From Cytophagaceae bacterium (GTDB taxonomy: Bacteria > Bacteroidota > Bacteroidia > Cytophagales > Cytophagaceae), in the NCBI GenBank assembly GCA_025454925.1, contig JALONM010000009.1, positions 60,644-124,643 on the forward strand: DNA of 64,000 nt, in the 5' to 3' direction. The notes beneath the pieces are model-generated. The model searched no databases and was not told the origin of the DNA. It saw only the letters and a list, made by a program, of their open reading frames with translations. This document shows, one piece after another, positions 17,879 to 27,700 of the stretch. Numbering within the stretch: the stretch's first letter is position 1; every line of letters begins with the position of its first letter. The position numbers and the translations under genes were made by a program.

Positions 17879-18358
17879 ATGAGAACATTCATTTACACAG
17901 GTACACTCCTTGCTTTATTCTCCTGTAATAATCAAACTGAAAAAGTATTAAACTGGCACAATCAATTAGTAGACGCACAATCTTCCGGAGATAGCTGCAT
18001 GATGCGCTTGGGCCAATTGGTAGAAGAAAGAAAATTAGATACTTTGCAACTAGAGCTCCCCAAAACACTCTCCTATATGGAGGAGAAAAAGAAATTCGTG
18101 GACTCTATGCCGGTGGAAGAAGGTGGAGAAAAATTCATACACTATTCAAGACTACTATTTTCATCCTATATTTCGTATTTACAGAAAGATATTCCTTCCT
18201 ACATAAGCGCCAGCAATCTAAATGACCTAAGCCAAGCGAGCGCAGACTCTTTAGTAAGTAGCATGAATAAATCAATCCAACACCAAAATGAGCTGAAGGA
18301 CTCCATGCTCGCTGCACAGAAACAAGTATTAGAAAAATATGAATTAGAAAAGCTGTAA
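17879..18358 (+). CDS. small lipoprotein of unknown function
   Basis: The protein has about 159 residues and starts MRTFIYTGTLLALFSCNNQ, with a lipobox Cys near residue 16 (ALFSC). An upstream in-frame start exists but would remove the signal peptide from the N-terminus, so ATG 17879 is preferred. The rest is Gln/Glu/Lys-rich and largely helical (NWHNQLVDAQ, SLVSSMNKSIQHQNELKDSMLAAQK), perhaps a coiled coil. No family was recognised. It is the last gene of the purB operon. Confidence 0.6.
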   Translation: MRTFIYTGTLLALFSCNNQTEKVLNWHNQLVDAQSSGDSCMMRLGQLVEERKLDTLQLELPKTLSYMEEKKKFVDSMPVEEGGEKFIHYSRLLFSSYISYLQKDIPSYISASNLNDLSQASADSLVSSMNKSIQHQNELKDSMLAAQKQVLEKYELEKL

Positions 18359-18402
18359 TAAAAAAGAGCTCTAAGACAATATCCATTGATCTTAGAGCTC
18401 TT
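18358..18402 (-). terminator. intrinsic terminator for the minus-strand SDR gene
   Basis: A 13-bp perfect stem AAGAGCTCTAAGA / TCTTAGAGCTCTT (18364-18376 / 18390-18402) is followed on the minus strand by a T-run. On the plus strand the hairpin is followed by As rather than Ts, so it serves mainly the SDR gene, although it also borders the end of the purB operon. Confidence 0.85.
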
Positions 18403-18414
18403 AAAAAAATTTCC

Positions 18415-19218
18415 TTATACTTTATAATGAGAGCTCAATATTCCTTCGAACCAATGCGAAGGAAGAATGCCTTTCAAAATTACTGAAAGCTTTTCTGTAA
18501 ATTTTCCTACCTTATATTTTCGTCGTAATCTTTTAGCTTCAATCAACTTTACAACCACCGGGCCAAATGCTTCTGTCGGCAATCCTTTGCTTACGCTGTC
18601 GTTGATGATTTGAAGGGTACGGTTAAAGCTTTCTTTGTACGGAGAATCGTCCGGTATAGGGGACGAGAGTCGGTTTTTGCTGATATCGGTTTGAATTCCT
18701 CCGGGTTGCAAGAGGCAAGCCTGAATACCAAAAGGTTTTAATTCAATACGCAAGGCCTCGGTCATGCGATCGAGCGCTGCTTTGCTGCATGTATACATCC
18801 CACGGTAAGGCAAGCCCAACTCAGAACCAATAGAACTTACGTTAATTATTTTCCCTGAACCTTGTTTGCGCATGATAGGTAAAACTGCCTGAGAAACTCT
18901 CAATACGCCTTTAATGTTTGTATCTAACAAGCGATCGAGTTCTTCCATGCGCACGTGCTCAAACGGAGTCGCTAAACCAAGCCCCGCATTGTTGATGACT
19001 ACATCAACGCGCCCTTGCTCGGACAGGATGCGCTCCACAGCCTTTGTCACGGAATGTGAATCGCACACATCCATATTAAGCTTTCTGAATGGAAAATCCA
19101 TTGCTTCTATTTTTCTGGACGTTCCGTACACCACGTATTGCTGTGCATGCAGGTAACGCGCAATCGTTTCGCCAAGACCGGAAGACGCTCCGGTAACGAG
19201 TACAACTTTCATATACAA
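18415..19218 (-). CDS. short-chain dehydrogenase/reductase
   Basis: This 267-residue classical SDR shows the NAD(P)-binding TGASSGLG (about 8-15), NNAG (about 81-84), the catalytic Ser in INVSSIGSELG and the YxxxK pair in YRGMYTCSKAALDRM, then LLQPGGIQTDI. An Arg/Lys pair near GTSRKIEAM suggests NADPH preference. The substrate is unknown. It may start at the first Met or at the third codon (MKVVLVTGASSG), which is the more typical SDR N-terminus. It lies 10 bases downstream of prfB and is likely co-transcribed with it. Confidence 0.9.
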   Translation of the reverse strand: MYMKVVLVTGASSGLGETIARYLHAQQYVVYGTSRKIEAMDFPFRKLNMDVCDSHSVTKAVERILSEQGRVDVVINNAGLGLATPFEHVRMEELDRLLDTNIKGVLRVSQAVLPIMRKQGSGKIINVSSIGSELGLPYRGMYTCSKAALDRMTEALRIELKPFGIQACLLQPGGIQTDISKNRLSSPIPDDSPYKESFNRTLQIINDSVSKGLPTEAFGPVVVKLIEAKRLRRKYKVGKFTEKLSVILKGILPSHWFEGILSSHYKV

Positions 19219-19228
19219 AAAGGTAGTA

Positions 19229-20306
19229 TTAGTTTTGCATCAGGTACGCTTTGATGAAATCATTGAGATCTCCATCGAGCACATTAAAGGGATCCGTACG
19301 CTCAACATCGGTGCGAATGTCTTTCACCAATTTATATGGATGCAACACGTAGTTACGAATCTGAGAACCAAAATCAATTCGCTTTTTGGTACTTTCAATT
19401 TGAGCCCTGGCTTCGTTTCTTTTTTCTACTTCGATTTGGTATAAACGAGACTTAAGCATCTTGATCGCCTTTTCTTTGTTCATCAGCTGAGAACGTTCTT
19501 GCTGACATTCGATGATCAATCCAGAAGGTTTGTGCTTGAGTCGCACAGCCGTCTCCACTTTGTTTACGTTTTGTCCGCCTGCGCCACCCGATCGGAAGGT
19601 ATCCCATTCAATATCGCCCAGGTTAACATCAATTTCAATGGTATCGTCTACTACTGGGTACACAAAAACGGAGGCGAAAGAGGTATGTCTTCTTCCTCCG
19701 GAATCGAATGGTGAAATACGCACTAATCGATGTACCCCAATTTCGGACTTCAGATAACCGTAAGCAAACTCTCCTTCAAACTCCAGGGTAGCAGATTTAA
19801 CGCCCGCAACTTCTCCCGCCTGCATGTTTACTTCGCGAACAACGAACCCATTTTTTTCTCCCCAAAGAATGTACATGCGCACCAGCATGCCAGCCCAGTC
19901 ATTGCTTTCCGTGCCCCCCGCACCAGGATTTATTTCGAGCATGGCATTGAGCTGATCCTCCTCATTGCTGAGCATTTTTTTAAACTCTAGGGTTTCTACC
20001 TGCTCAGACACCTGTTTGTATTCAGCATCTACTTCTGCCGATGAAACATCGCCCGCTTCATAAAACTCGAACAAGGTTTCTAAATCTGCCAACCTGGATT
20101 CACAGGCGTCATAGCTATCCGTCCAGATTTTTTGAGATTTGATACCTTTCAGAATTACCTCTGCGGCCTTAGGATCGTCCCAAAAACCTGGGGCTGTAGT
20201 TTTATTTTCTTCTTCGCGGATAAAGGCTACTTTATCATCGTAGTCAAAGATACCTCCTCAGAGCCTCTACGCGACTCTTCAGTTCTTTGAGCTGATCTTG
20301 ATTCAT
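19229..20306 (-). CDS. prfB: peptide chain release factor 2, expressed by programmed +1 frameshift
   Basis: RF2 ends translation at UGA and UAA. Translation begins at the ATG at 20304-20306 and reads 20 codons to an in-frame TGA at 20244-20246. The stop sits in AGGAGGTATCTTTGAC: an internal Shine-Dalgarno-like AGGAGG, the slippery CTT and a TGA followed by C, which is the classic autoregulatory prfB site. After the +1 shift the frame continues from GAC (20243-20245) for 338 more codons, giving about 358 residues, the normal RF2 length. The body carries the stop-codon tripeptide SPF (about 198-200) and GGQ (RSGGAGGQ, about 243-245). Low RF2 favours frameshifting, so the factor controls its own level. 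Confidence 0.96.
20244..20259 (-). promoter_or_regulatory. prfB +1 frameshift site
   Basis: On the minus strand the sequence reads AGGAGG-TAT-CTT-TGA-C. The SD-like hexamer is 3 bases before the slippery CTT codon, and the stop is the weak UGA-C context. The downstream frame matches RF2 exactly after skipping one base. Confidence 0.95.
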
Positions 20307-20377
20307 ACTTCAGAACATTAATTGAAATGCAAAAATAGTTATAAATAAAGGATTTGGCAACGATCGCCCACGAGCCC

Positions 20378-21244
20378 TTATTTAACAACAAATTCAAACG
20401 TAGCCGATAGGTATTTATCACTTTTCTTATCTCTTAAAAAATACTCCAGCTTATAGCGTGTGCCGGCCTCTACATCCTGAGGTGGTTCAAAATAAAAACT
20501 GATCAATTCCTTGGCTTTCGCTTCAGTAATTTCTGTACCTGCAAACAAATCTGGAAATTCCTGCAGTAATTTACCTTTTTTATCAAACCAACGAATACTG
20601 CCTTCCAGCAGGAGTAAACTATCGCTCACTACCGTAGCTCCTTTTAATCCAGCAAAATAAATACTGAACTGACTATTCAACGGAATGGTATTCGCACTCA
20701 ACGCACTGCTGGCTTCCTTCACATAAATAAAAGGCCCGTCGGTGGTTAATCCCTTTTCAACATATGACAGTCCCTCCATGAGAACCAATTTAATTTTCTT
20801 ATCTACCTGAACTCTTCCACCACCTTTCAGGTCGCGAACAATAAACTGTATGGTATACGAACTATTTAACTTCAACGGCGACTGACATTGCAGACTCAAG
20901 GTGATCATTTCCGTTAAAACACTCGCTGTATAGCGCCCTTTGGCCTCTCCATAAAAAAGACTATCGAGTGTTACCAGTATTCCTCCCTTAGCATCGAGTA
21001 CACGAATATCCGCATCTACAAAGGCATCTTCTCCTTCCTGGGAAAATCCGGTGATACCTTCCAGGTGTGCTTTCAATTTAGTACCATAGGGAATTTCATC
21101 TCCATTTACTTTTTCTCCATTAACTGAAAAAACAACTTCTTTCAATTTCAATTTCGACAATTTGATTACTGGATCATTGCCAGCCCATGCCATGCCAATG
21201 CTTGCCAACAGGCATATTACGCTCAACATTCTTTTCATATACAT
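20378..21244 (-). CDS. exported protein with a duplicated unknown domain
   Basis: The 288-residue protein has a signal peptide ending near GMAWAG (Met at codon 3 is a likely start: MKRMLSVICLLAS). The mature part consists of two related halves of about 110-125 residues. Each has the same order: IP-x-G/N-polar-L/F, beta strand, glycine-rich turn, a strand with D/W-xxKGxLL, then LDSLFYGE or FPDLFAGTE, a helix, L/YxFIVRDLK or LEYFLRDKK, and a final strand. I do not recognise the domain. The gene starts 2 bases after the UMF1 transporter gene and is probably the end of the folC operon. Confidence 0.6.
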   Translation of the reverse strand: MYMKRMLSVICLLASIGMAWAGNDPVIKLSKLKLKEVVFSVNGEKVNGDEIPYGTKLKAHLEGITGFSQEGEDAFVDADIRVLDAKGGILVTLDSLFYGEAKGRYTASVLTEMITLSLQCQSPLKLNSSYTIQFIVRDLKGGGRVQVDKKIKLVLMEGLSYVEKGLTTDGPFIYVKEASSALSANTIPLNSQFSIYFAGLKGATVVSDSLLLLEGSIRWFDKKGKLLQEFPDLFAGTEITEAKAKELISFYFEPPQDVEAGTRYKLEYFLRDKKSDKYLSATFEFVVK

Positions 21245-21246
21245 AT

Positions 21247-22527
21247 CTACTTTACGTGTTTAATTTTTCGTAATTGCCAGATTCCAATTCCAAAAAATAC
21301 TATTAATACTATAATACTTGATCGCATGTTCCCTGTAAGAACGTTCAATACTCCGAACATAGCGGTACCCAGGGCAGTACCCAATTTATCCGTTAATTCA
21401 TAAAAACTAAAATACGAAGCATGATCTTCGGAAGGAGGAAGCAATTTGGCATAGGTAGATCTAGACAAAGACTGTATGCCTCCCATAATGAGTCCAACAA
21501 AGAATGCCAAAGCAAAAAACTGCGCCGAGGTAGTAGTGAAATACGCCGCAATACAAACAAAAACACATAGTATTACAGCAAACACCAGGGTTTGAATATT
21601 GCCGTATTTCCGAGAACTATATGAAAACAAAAATGCACCTGCAATGGCTACCAACTGTATCACAAGAAGAATTCCGATAAGTGCATTATCTTCCATGCCC
21701 AGTTCTTTTTTCCCAAACAAGCTGGCTAAATACATAATGGTTTGAAAGCTCATGGTATAAAACCAAAAAGCCAACAAGTAGGTTTTGAGAATGGGCATGC
21801 CCTTTAATTGATTCCAAACTTTTACCACTTCCTCATACCCTTTGGAAAACATGCCTTTGCTGTAAACCAGAGCGCCCTCGGGAGGGAGCTTGGCCAAAGA
21901 ATAATAGGAAAATACAAACCACCAAAGTCCAACACTTAAGAAAGCAAAGCGCACGGCGTCGCCATCGCTAGAGAAATGAAAAAATTCCCAGAAGGTAATC
22001 GTAATTAAATTTACCACCAGCAAAATCAGACTTCCTATGTACCCCATGGAAAAGCCCCGGGCACTCACCCGGTCCATCTGATCTTCGGTTACAATTTCAG
22101 GCAGATAGGCATTATAAAACACCAAACTTCCGGCATAGCCAATGGTTGCCAGCATAAAGGCAAGCACTCCCAACCAAAGAGTATGCTGATTAAATCCATA
22201 TAGAGCAGCGCAGGAAAATGCCCCCATCCAGGCAAACATGCGCATGAAAGATTTTTTCTTATTGCTGTAATCCGCAATACCCGATAGCAATGGATTAATA
22301 AAAGCAATTAATAAAAAAGAGAAGGAAAGGGTAAAACTATATAAGTCTTCGCTTTTCATGGAAAGTCCAGCGATTGAAAGTAAAGAACTTCCATTTTCTC
22401 CCTTTACCACATTACTCCAGTAAATAGGAAAAACAACAGTGGTAATGGTAAGGGAATACACCGAATTGGCCCAGTCGTACATGCACCAACCACGAATAAT
22501 TCCGGGATCGTTCTTTTTCGTTTGCAT
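21247..22527 (-). CDS. MFS transporter, UMF1 family
   Basis: The 426-residue protein has about 12 hydrophobic segments and begins GIIRGWCMYDWANSVYSLTITTVVFPIYW, the hallmark of the UMF1 (Atg22-like) branch of the major facilitator superfamily. SRSTYAKLLPP and ISFYELTDKLGTALG-like segments near the C-terminal half are also typical. It is an inner-membrane protein; the substrate is not known for this branch in bacteria, though eukaryotic relatives export amino acids from vacuoles. It sits 2 bases downstream of folC. Confidence 0.88.
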   Translation of the reverse strand: MQTKKNDPGIIRGWCMYDWANSVYSLTITTVVFPIYWSNVVKGENGSSLLSIAGLSMKSEDLYSFTLSFSFLLIAFINPLLSGIADYSNKKKSFMRMFAWMGAFSCAALYGFNQHTLWLGVLAFMLATIGYAGSLVFYNAYLPEIVTEDQMDRVSARGFSMGYIGSLILLVVNLITITFWEFFHFSSDGDAVRFAFLSVGLWWFVFSYYSLAKLPPEGALVYSKGMFSKGYEEVVKVWNQLKGMPILKTYLLAFWFYTMSFQTIMYLASLFGKKELGMEDNALIGILLVIQLVAIAGAFLFSYSSRKYGNIQTLVFAVILCVFVCIAAYFTTTSAQFFALAFFVGLIMGGIQSLSRSTYAKLLPPSEDHASYFSFYELTDKLGTALGTAMFGVLNVLTGNMRSSIIVLIVFFGIGIWQLRKIKHVK

Positions 22528-22529
22528 AC

Positions 22530-23813
22530 TTATAAGTCGTTTAATTCGGCCACCAGGTAGTTACTCCCTGCAATTAAAATGGCATCTTGAGTTTGACATT
22601 TAGCCAGGCAATAATTCAAGGCCTCGTTGACTTCTTCTATTATTCTTCCCTGAATTCCGATGCTTTCTGCCTTCTTCTTTAAATCCATCGCGGATAAAGC
22701 TCTTGGGCTATGAGCTTGAGAAAAAATGTATTCATATTCCTGGGGTAGCATAGAAAGAATAGGTTCAATCTCTTTATCTGCTGAAAAGCCTAGAATCACA
22801 TATTTTCGATTGGCTTTAATTCGGTTGAACCCAGGAAGCAGTTGCTTCCAACCGTCGGCATTGTGGGCAATATCGCAAATAACCAAGGGAGAGGCATGCA
22901 AAATCTGCCAGCGCCCTTTCAAAGGAACATTTTCCTGAATATTCAACAATCCATCCCACACATTGGCTTCCTGAATTTTCCAACCGTGTTTCATAAGCCA
23001 AGAGGAAGCAAGCAATACCGGCGCCACATTATACGCCTGATAATGCCCTTTTAAACCAATGCTGTATTGTTCTTCTTTATGATGCGAAAATGCGTTCAGC
23101 AGTAATTGCTCTCCCACATGAGAGACTTCTGTATGCACATAATTTTCGGCAAAATAAATTTCAGTACTCTCGTGATTGGCTTTGCGCATAAACACCGGCT
23201 TGGTTTCGGTCGTGGCTTGCCCTATGATTACAGGAATACCAGATTTAATAATTCCGGCTTTTTCATATGCAATCTCTTCGCAGGTATTTCCCAAAAACTG
23301 CATATGATCTTTTCCTACATTGGTGATAATGCACAATTCAGGCCGCAACACATTGGTTGCATCAAGGCGCCCCCCCATACCCGTTTCGATAATGGCGATG
23401 TCCACCTTCTCCTGCGCAAAGATCCAAAAGGCCATGGCGGTGCTGATTTCAAAAAAAGAAGATTCAGCCGTATCCAACACCTCTTCAAATTTTTCTACAA
23501 ATGAAACGATTCGTTCATGTTCAATCGGCTTGCCGTCAATTCGAATTCGTTCATTAAAATCTTTGAGATGCGGGGAGGTAAACAAACCTGTTTTATAGCC
23601 AGCTTCCATGCAAATGGAAGTCAGGAAATGACACGTACTTCCTTTGCCATTGGTTCCTGCAACATGTATACTTTTAAACTGAAGGTGTGGATTTCCTAAG
23701 CCATCCAATAATTTTTCAATGGTCTCCAAACCTGGCTTGTACGCCAATCCGCCCGAACGCTCAAATACAGGATACTTGTTAAACAAATAATCCAGTGTTT
23801 CTTCGTAATTCAT
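22530..23813 (-). CDS. folC: folylpolyglutamate synthase / dihydrofolate synthase
   Basis: This 427-residue Mur-ligase-type enzyme adds glutamate to dihydropteroate or to folates. Motifs are the ATP-binding VAGTNGKGSTCHF (about 51-63), SPHLKDFNERIRIDG, IIETGMGGRLDATNV, TNVGKDHMQFLGNTCEEIAYEKAGIIK, and the C-terminal VICDIAHNADGW. The length is normal. It lies in a minus-strand operon: a lipoprotein gene 13 bases upstream, then folC, UMF1 transporter and a secreted protein. Confidence 0.95.
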   Translation of the reverse strand: MNYEETLDYLFNKYPVFERSGGLAYKPGLETIEKLLDGLGNPHLQFKSIHVAGTNGKGSTCHFLTSICMEAGYKTGLFTSPHLKDFNERIRIDGKPIEHERIVSFVEKFEEVLDTAESSFFEISTAMAFWIFAQEKVDIAIIETGMGGRLDATNVLRPELCIITNVGKDHMQFLGNTCEEIAYEKAGIIKSGIPVIIGQATTETKPVFMRKANHESTEIYFAENYVHTEVSHVGEQLLLNAFSHHKEEQYSIGLKGHYQAYNVAPVLLASSWLMKHGWKIQEANVWDGLLNIQENVPLKGRWQILHASPLVICDIAHNADGWKQLLPGFNRIKANRKYVILGFSADKEIEPILSMLPQEYEYIFSQAHSPRALSAMDLKKKAESIGIQGRIIEEVNEALNYCLAKCQTQDAILIAGSNYLVAELNDL

Positions 23814-23826
23814 TCCCTTCGTTAGA

Positions 23827-24561
23827 TTAATTAGACTCTTGTTTTATTTTGGATTTAGAAAGTTCCTCCACCCCTTCTGCTGTTATAAAGCCGCTCGCAG
23901 CAATGGAGTATCGGTATTTACGTTTTGTCTCTTCACCTTCTTGGTCTTCGCCGTATTGATCCGTTAGAACTTTCTCAATCTTACCATCCGAAAATACTTT
24001 AGATTCAGAATATGTATTACTCCAGGCAGGAGGATCTCCACCGTTGGTCTTTTCAGAAGCCAAGACAGAAGAAATTATTTTCTTATCCTGATCAAACGTC
24101 GATAGTATGCAATACGAACCTTCATAATATGGGCAGGCTTCAAACGATTTAAATTCAATGGTCCAACTTACGAGGGTATATTCCATCGTCGCCATTAAGG
24201 TATCCAGAAAGTAGGCATCGGCAGAAATCAAACTGCCGATATCAAAGTCTTCTTGCTTTAATTTTCTTTGAATGGAATCCAGTTGAAATATCCGAAATAC
24301 AATGGGTTGGATGTCGTTGTTACCTACTTCATTTATGGATAAGAATAACGTTTTCAGTTCTTTTATAGACAACGCTCTTCGGGTGGATTGTAAACGAAAA
24401 GAGTCATTGATTGTATACGAGCGCAATGGCAATGCCGAAAGGCTGTCTGCCAATTCAGCGGCAACAGAATCTGTATTTGTAGAATCCGGACTTTCTGATT
24501 TTTTTTTGTCGGAACAGGCTACCAAAAAAAAACATAGGAAGGCACCAAAAAGTAGTCTCAT
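23827..24561 (-). CDS. lipoprotein of unknown function
   Basis: The 244-residue protein starts MRLLFGAFLCFFLVACSDKKK with a clear lipobox Cys (LVAC, residue 16), followed by a Ser/Thr/Asp-rich linker and a globular alpha/beta region (SIKELKTLFLSINEVG, YEGSYCILSTFDQDKKIISS, KRKYRYSIAASGF). No family was recognised. It is the first gene of the folC operon. Confidence 0.6.
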   Translation of the reverse strand: MRLLFGAFLCFFLVACSDKKKSESPDSTNTDSVAAELADSLSALPLRSYTINDSFRLQSTRRALSIKELKTLFLSINEVGNNDIQPIVFRIFQLDSIQRKLKQEDFDIGSLISADAYFLDTLMATMEYTLVSWTIEFKSFEACPYYEGSYCILSTFDQDKKIISSVLASEKTNGGDPPAWSNTYSESKVFSDGKIEKVLTDQYGEDQEGEETKRKYRYSIAASGFITAEGVEELSKSKIKQESN

Positions 24562-24607
24562 GCGAAGGCCATTTTTCTATTAAAAATGTAATGTACAAAA
24601 ATTGGTA

Positions 24608-24730
24608 TCAACCATAAAAATTTCGAATAAAATATCCTGCAGAGATATATTGTTGAAACTTTGTGTAACGAAGCCGAAACCCTGCTCCTAAATATGCGTA
24701 GGCCACATTGATAGTGCTATTGAATGGGCT
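24608..24730 (-). pseudogene. C-terminal beta-barrel remnant
   Basis: The minus strand reads INVAYAYLGAGFRLRY followed by TKFQQYISAGYFIRNFYG and a stop at 24608-24610, the look of the last strands of an outer-membrane barrel with a terminal aromatic-Gly. The frame has no start codon and runs into the CHAT gene start. It resembles what is left of a gene displaced from this spot. It is short, so chance cannot be excluded. Confidence 0.35.
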
Positions 24731-24775
24731 TTTTGGCCTTTTTTTTGGTATATTGGAATTTAAATTACCTTGTTT

Positions 24776-27700
24776 ATGTTGAAACAGCTACTTTTTGCAC
24801 TCTTCCTTCTGCCTTGCTGTATAATGGCCCAGGTGATCAATGTGGGTGAAGAATTTTCAAATGCTAAAAAGAAGTACGAATCCGAGGATTATTCAGGTGC
24901 TGCCAAGGACCTTGAAGTTCTGCTTCCGAAGTTAAGTGAGGTGCAATTTGAAGATAGTTCTTATTACATGGAATGTTATATCATGTTAGGGAACTCATAT
25001 CTCAACCTGAAAAAGCAACAGCAATCCTCACTTTATTTTGAAAAGGTAAGAAGACACTATGCGAATAAATCCAATAAGCCAAACCCCGATTTTCAATATT
25101 TTGCCTTAGCTAATTTATCGTTAATGTCGCTGGAGGGAAAAAATTATGCTGAAACGGAGCGGCTTCTTCGGGAAACGATGTCGGTATTGCGCCCAATGCA
25201 AGGTGAGAAAAATGAAGATTACATCGGTTTGCTTCAAAACTTAAATACTACCCTCTGGAACCAATATAAACTTTCTTCGGTAGATTCTTGCACATCGGTG
25301 CTTCTCAACTTAAACAAAGAAGCATTTGGAGAAGTAAGTTTACCATACGCAAAATCGGTAAAAAACCTGGCTGACTTGCGCAATCAACAAGCCAAATACC
25401 AGGAAGCTATTGGGCTCTACAACAAAGCCAAAAAGATTTTATTGGATTCCCTCGGCAGCGGAAACAAAGACTATCTGAAACTATTAAACAGTCTTGCTCA
25501 TATATACGAAAGTAAACAACAATACAAGGAAGCCGAAGAAGTATACCTGGAAATGGCTGCTGCCTATAAAGCAAATCAAGGAGAAAAGTCAGCTGAATAC
25601 AGCGATTGCGTTTATCAGCTATGTACCATTTATAAAAGCCAGGGGCAATATTCCAAAGCCGAAGACCTGCTTTCCAAAACATTACGGTCTTACAAAAACT
25701 CCCTGGGTGAAAAGCACATTAATTACATCAACTGTCTGAAAAACCTCGCTGACTTATACAGGGGAATGGAGTATTATGAAAAAGCAGAAAATTATTATCT
25801 GGAATGCTCTACCATATTAACAGGAAGCATGGGGGAGAAAAACTCAAACTATGCTGCTTTATTGAATAACATGGCTTTATTGAGCGTAGACCAATCGAAA
25901 TACGACATTGCCGAACAACGCTATCAAAAATCACTTGCCATTACCAAAGAGGTATTGGGAGATCGTCATCCGGCTTATGCCAAAACGATGGTAAACCTTG
26001 CCATGCTCTACAAAAATACCGGACGTACCGAGGAAGCTGAACCGTTGTTTAAAAAGGCAATTCAAATTCAAAAGGAATCGCTGGGCGAAAAACACACTGA
26101 ATACGGTGAATCACTCAACAACTTCGCCACCTTCTATTATGAACTCGGACAATACAAAGAATCGGAAAAACTCTATCAGCAGTCTTTAACTATTATTAAA
26201 AGTGTATACGGTGAAAAACATCCGGAATATGCGAATGGACTTAACAACCTGGCGACTCTGTACGAGCAGGCAGGGCAAAATGAAAAAGCGGAAAACGCTT
26301 TTCGCCAATCGATGGATATTCTGAAGACCACATTGGGAGAGGACCATCAACAATACGCGCTTACATTGGAAAATCTGGCAAACTTATACATCCAGGATGG
26401 TAAACTAAAAGAAGCTGATGAACTGAACACAAAAGTATTGGAAACCATTAAACGGAAATTAGGCGTTAATCACCCCAACTATGCTTTCTCACTGGATACC
26501 AAAGGACGAATCTTAGAAAAATCTGAGCAATACGCGGAGGCCGAAAAAGCATACCTGGAGGTAGAAAAAATAAGAAAGAGTACACTCGGAGATCATCATT
26601 TAAAATATACAGGAAGTCTTATCAACCTTGCTCGTATTTATACGGTAAAAAAAGACTACCTAAAAGCACTCGATTATTGGAAACGGGCACTTACGAATTA
26701 CAACGAAGATATTCGTCAACGTTTTACCGCAATGAGCGAAAAAGAACGGGAAGAATTTTATGCCTTAATTACCGATCACTTTGAGCAATTCAATTCGTTT
26801 GCACTGCTCGCTAAAGACCAGATTCCTCAAATCAGCGGCATTTTGTACAATGTTCAATTAGAGACGAAATCTCTCCTATTCAGGGCTTCCAATAAAATGC
26901 GGCAACGCATTCTTTCCAGCAACAATACCGAACTGATCGCAAACTTTAACAGTTGGCTGCAGCAAAAAGAACTGCTGTCTAAATACCTTACACTACCCAA
27001 ATCTCAAGTTGACAAAGATCTGGATAGCCTGGAGCGCGCAGTGAATGAACTGGAGAAGAAACTGGAAACAGCATCGTCGGAATTTAAAGATGCCAACGAT
27101 GCCCAATTACGCAGTTGGCAACTGGTTCAACAGCGTCTTCAAGCCGGAGAAGCCGCAGTAGAAATGGTGTATTTCAGAAAATTCAAATTTGAAAAAGGTG
27201 GTACCTTAGAAAAGTGGCAGGATTCCAGCAAACAATCGGTGCATTATGTAGCCTTATTGCTGAAACCTGGCGACTCAGCGCCTTCTATGGTTGTGCTCGA
27301 AAATGCTTCTGAACTTGAACATAGACTTATCAAATACTACCGGAATGTCATTCAGTTTAAAACCAAAGATGAATTATGCTATAAAAACTTCTGGGAGCCC
27401 ATTAAAAACAATTTGGCTAATACCAAGAAAATTTACTTTTCACCGGCAGGAGTTTATAACCAAATCAATCTTGTGACATTATTAAATACAAGTACCGGCA
27501 AGTTTTTACTGGAAGAAAATGATGTAGAAATTTTAAGCAATACCTGGGATCTTACAGTGCCAAAAGCATCCAAAAGCCAATCTAAAAAAGTGAGTCTGTT
27601 TGGCAATCCAGACTTTGGCGTAAGCGCAAATTATGGAGGGGAACGTGGAGCAACCCTGGCTCCTCTGCCAGGTACAGCTCAGGAAGTAAATAAAATTAAT

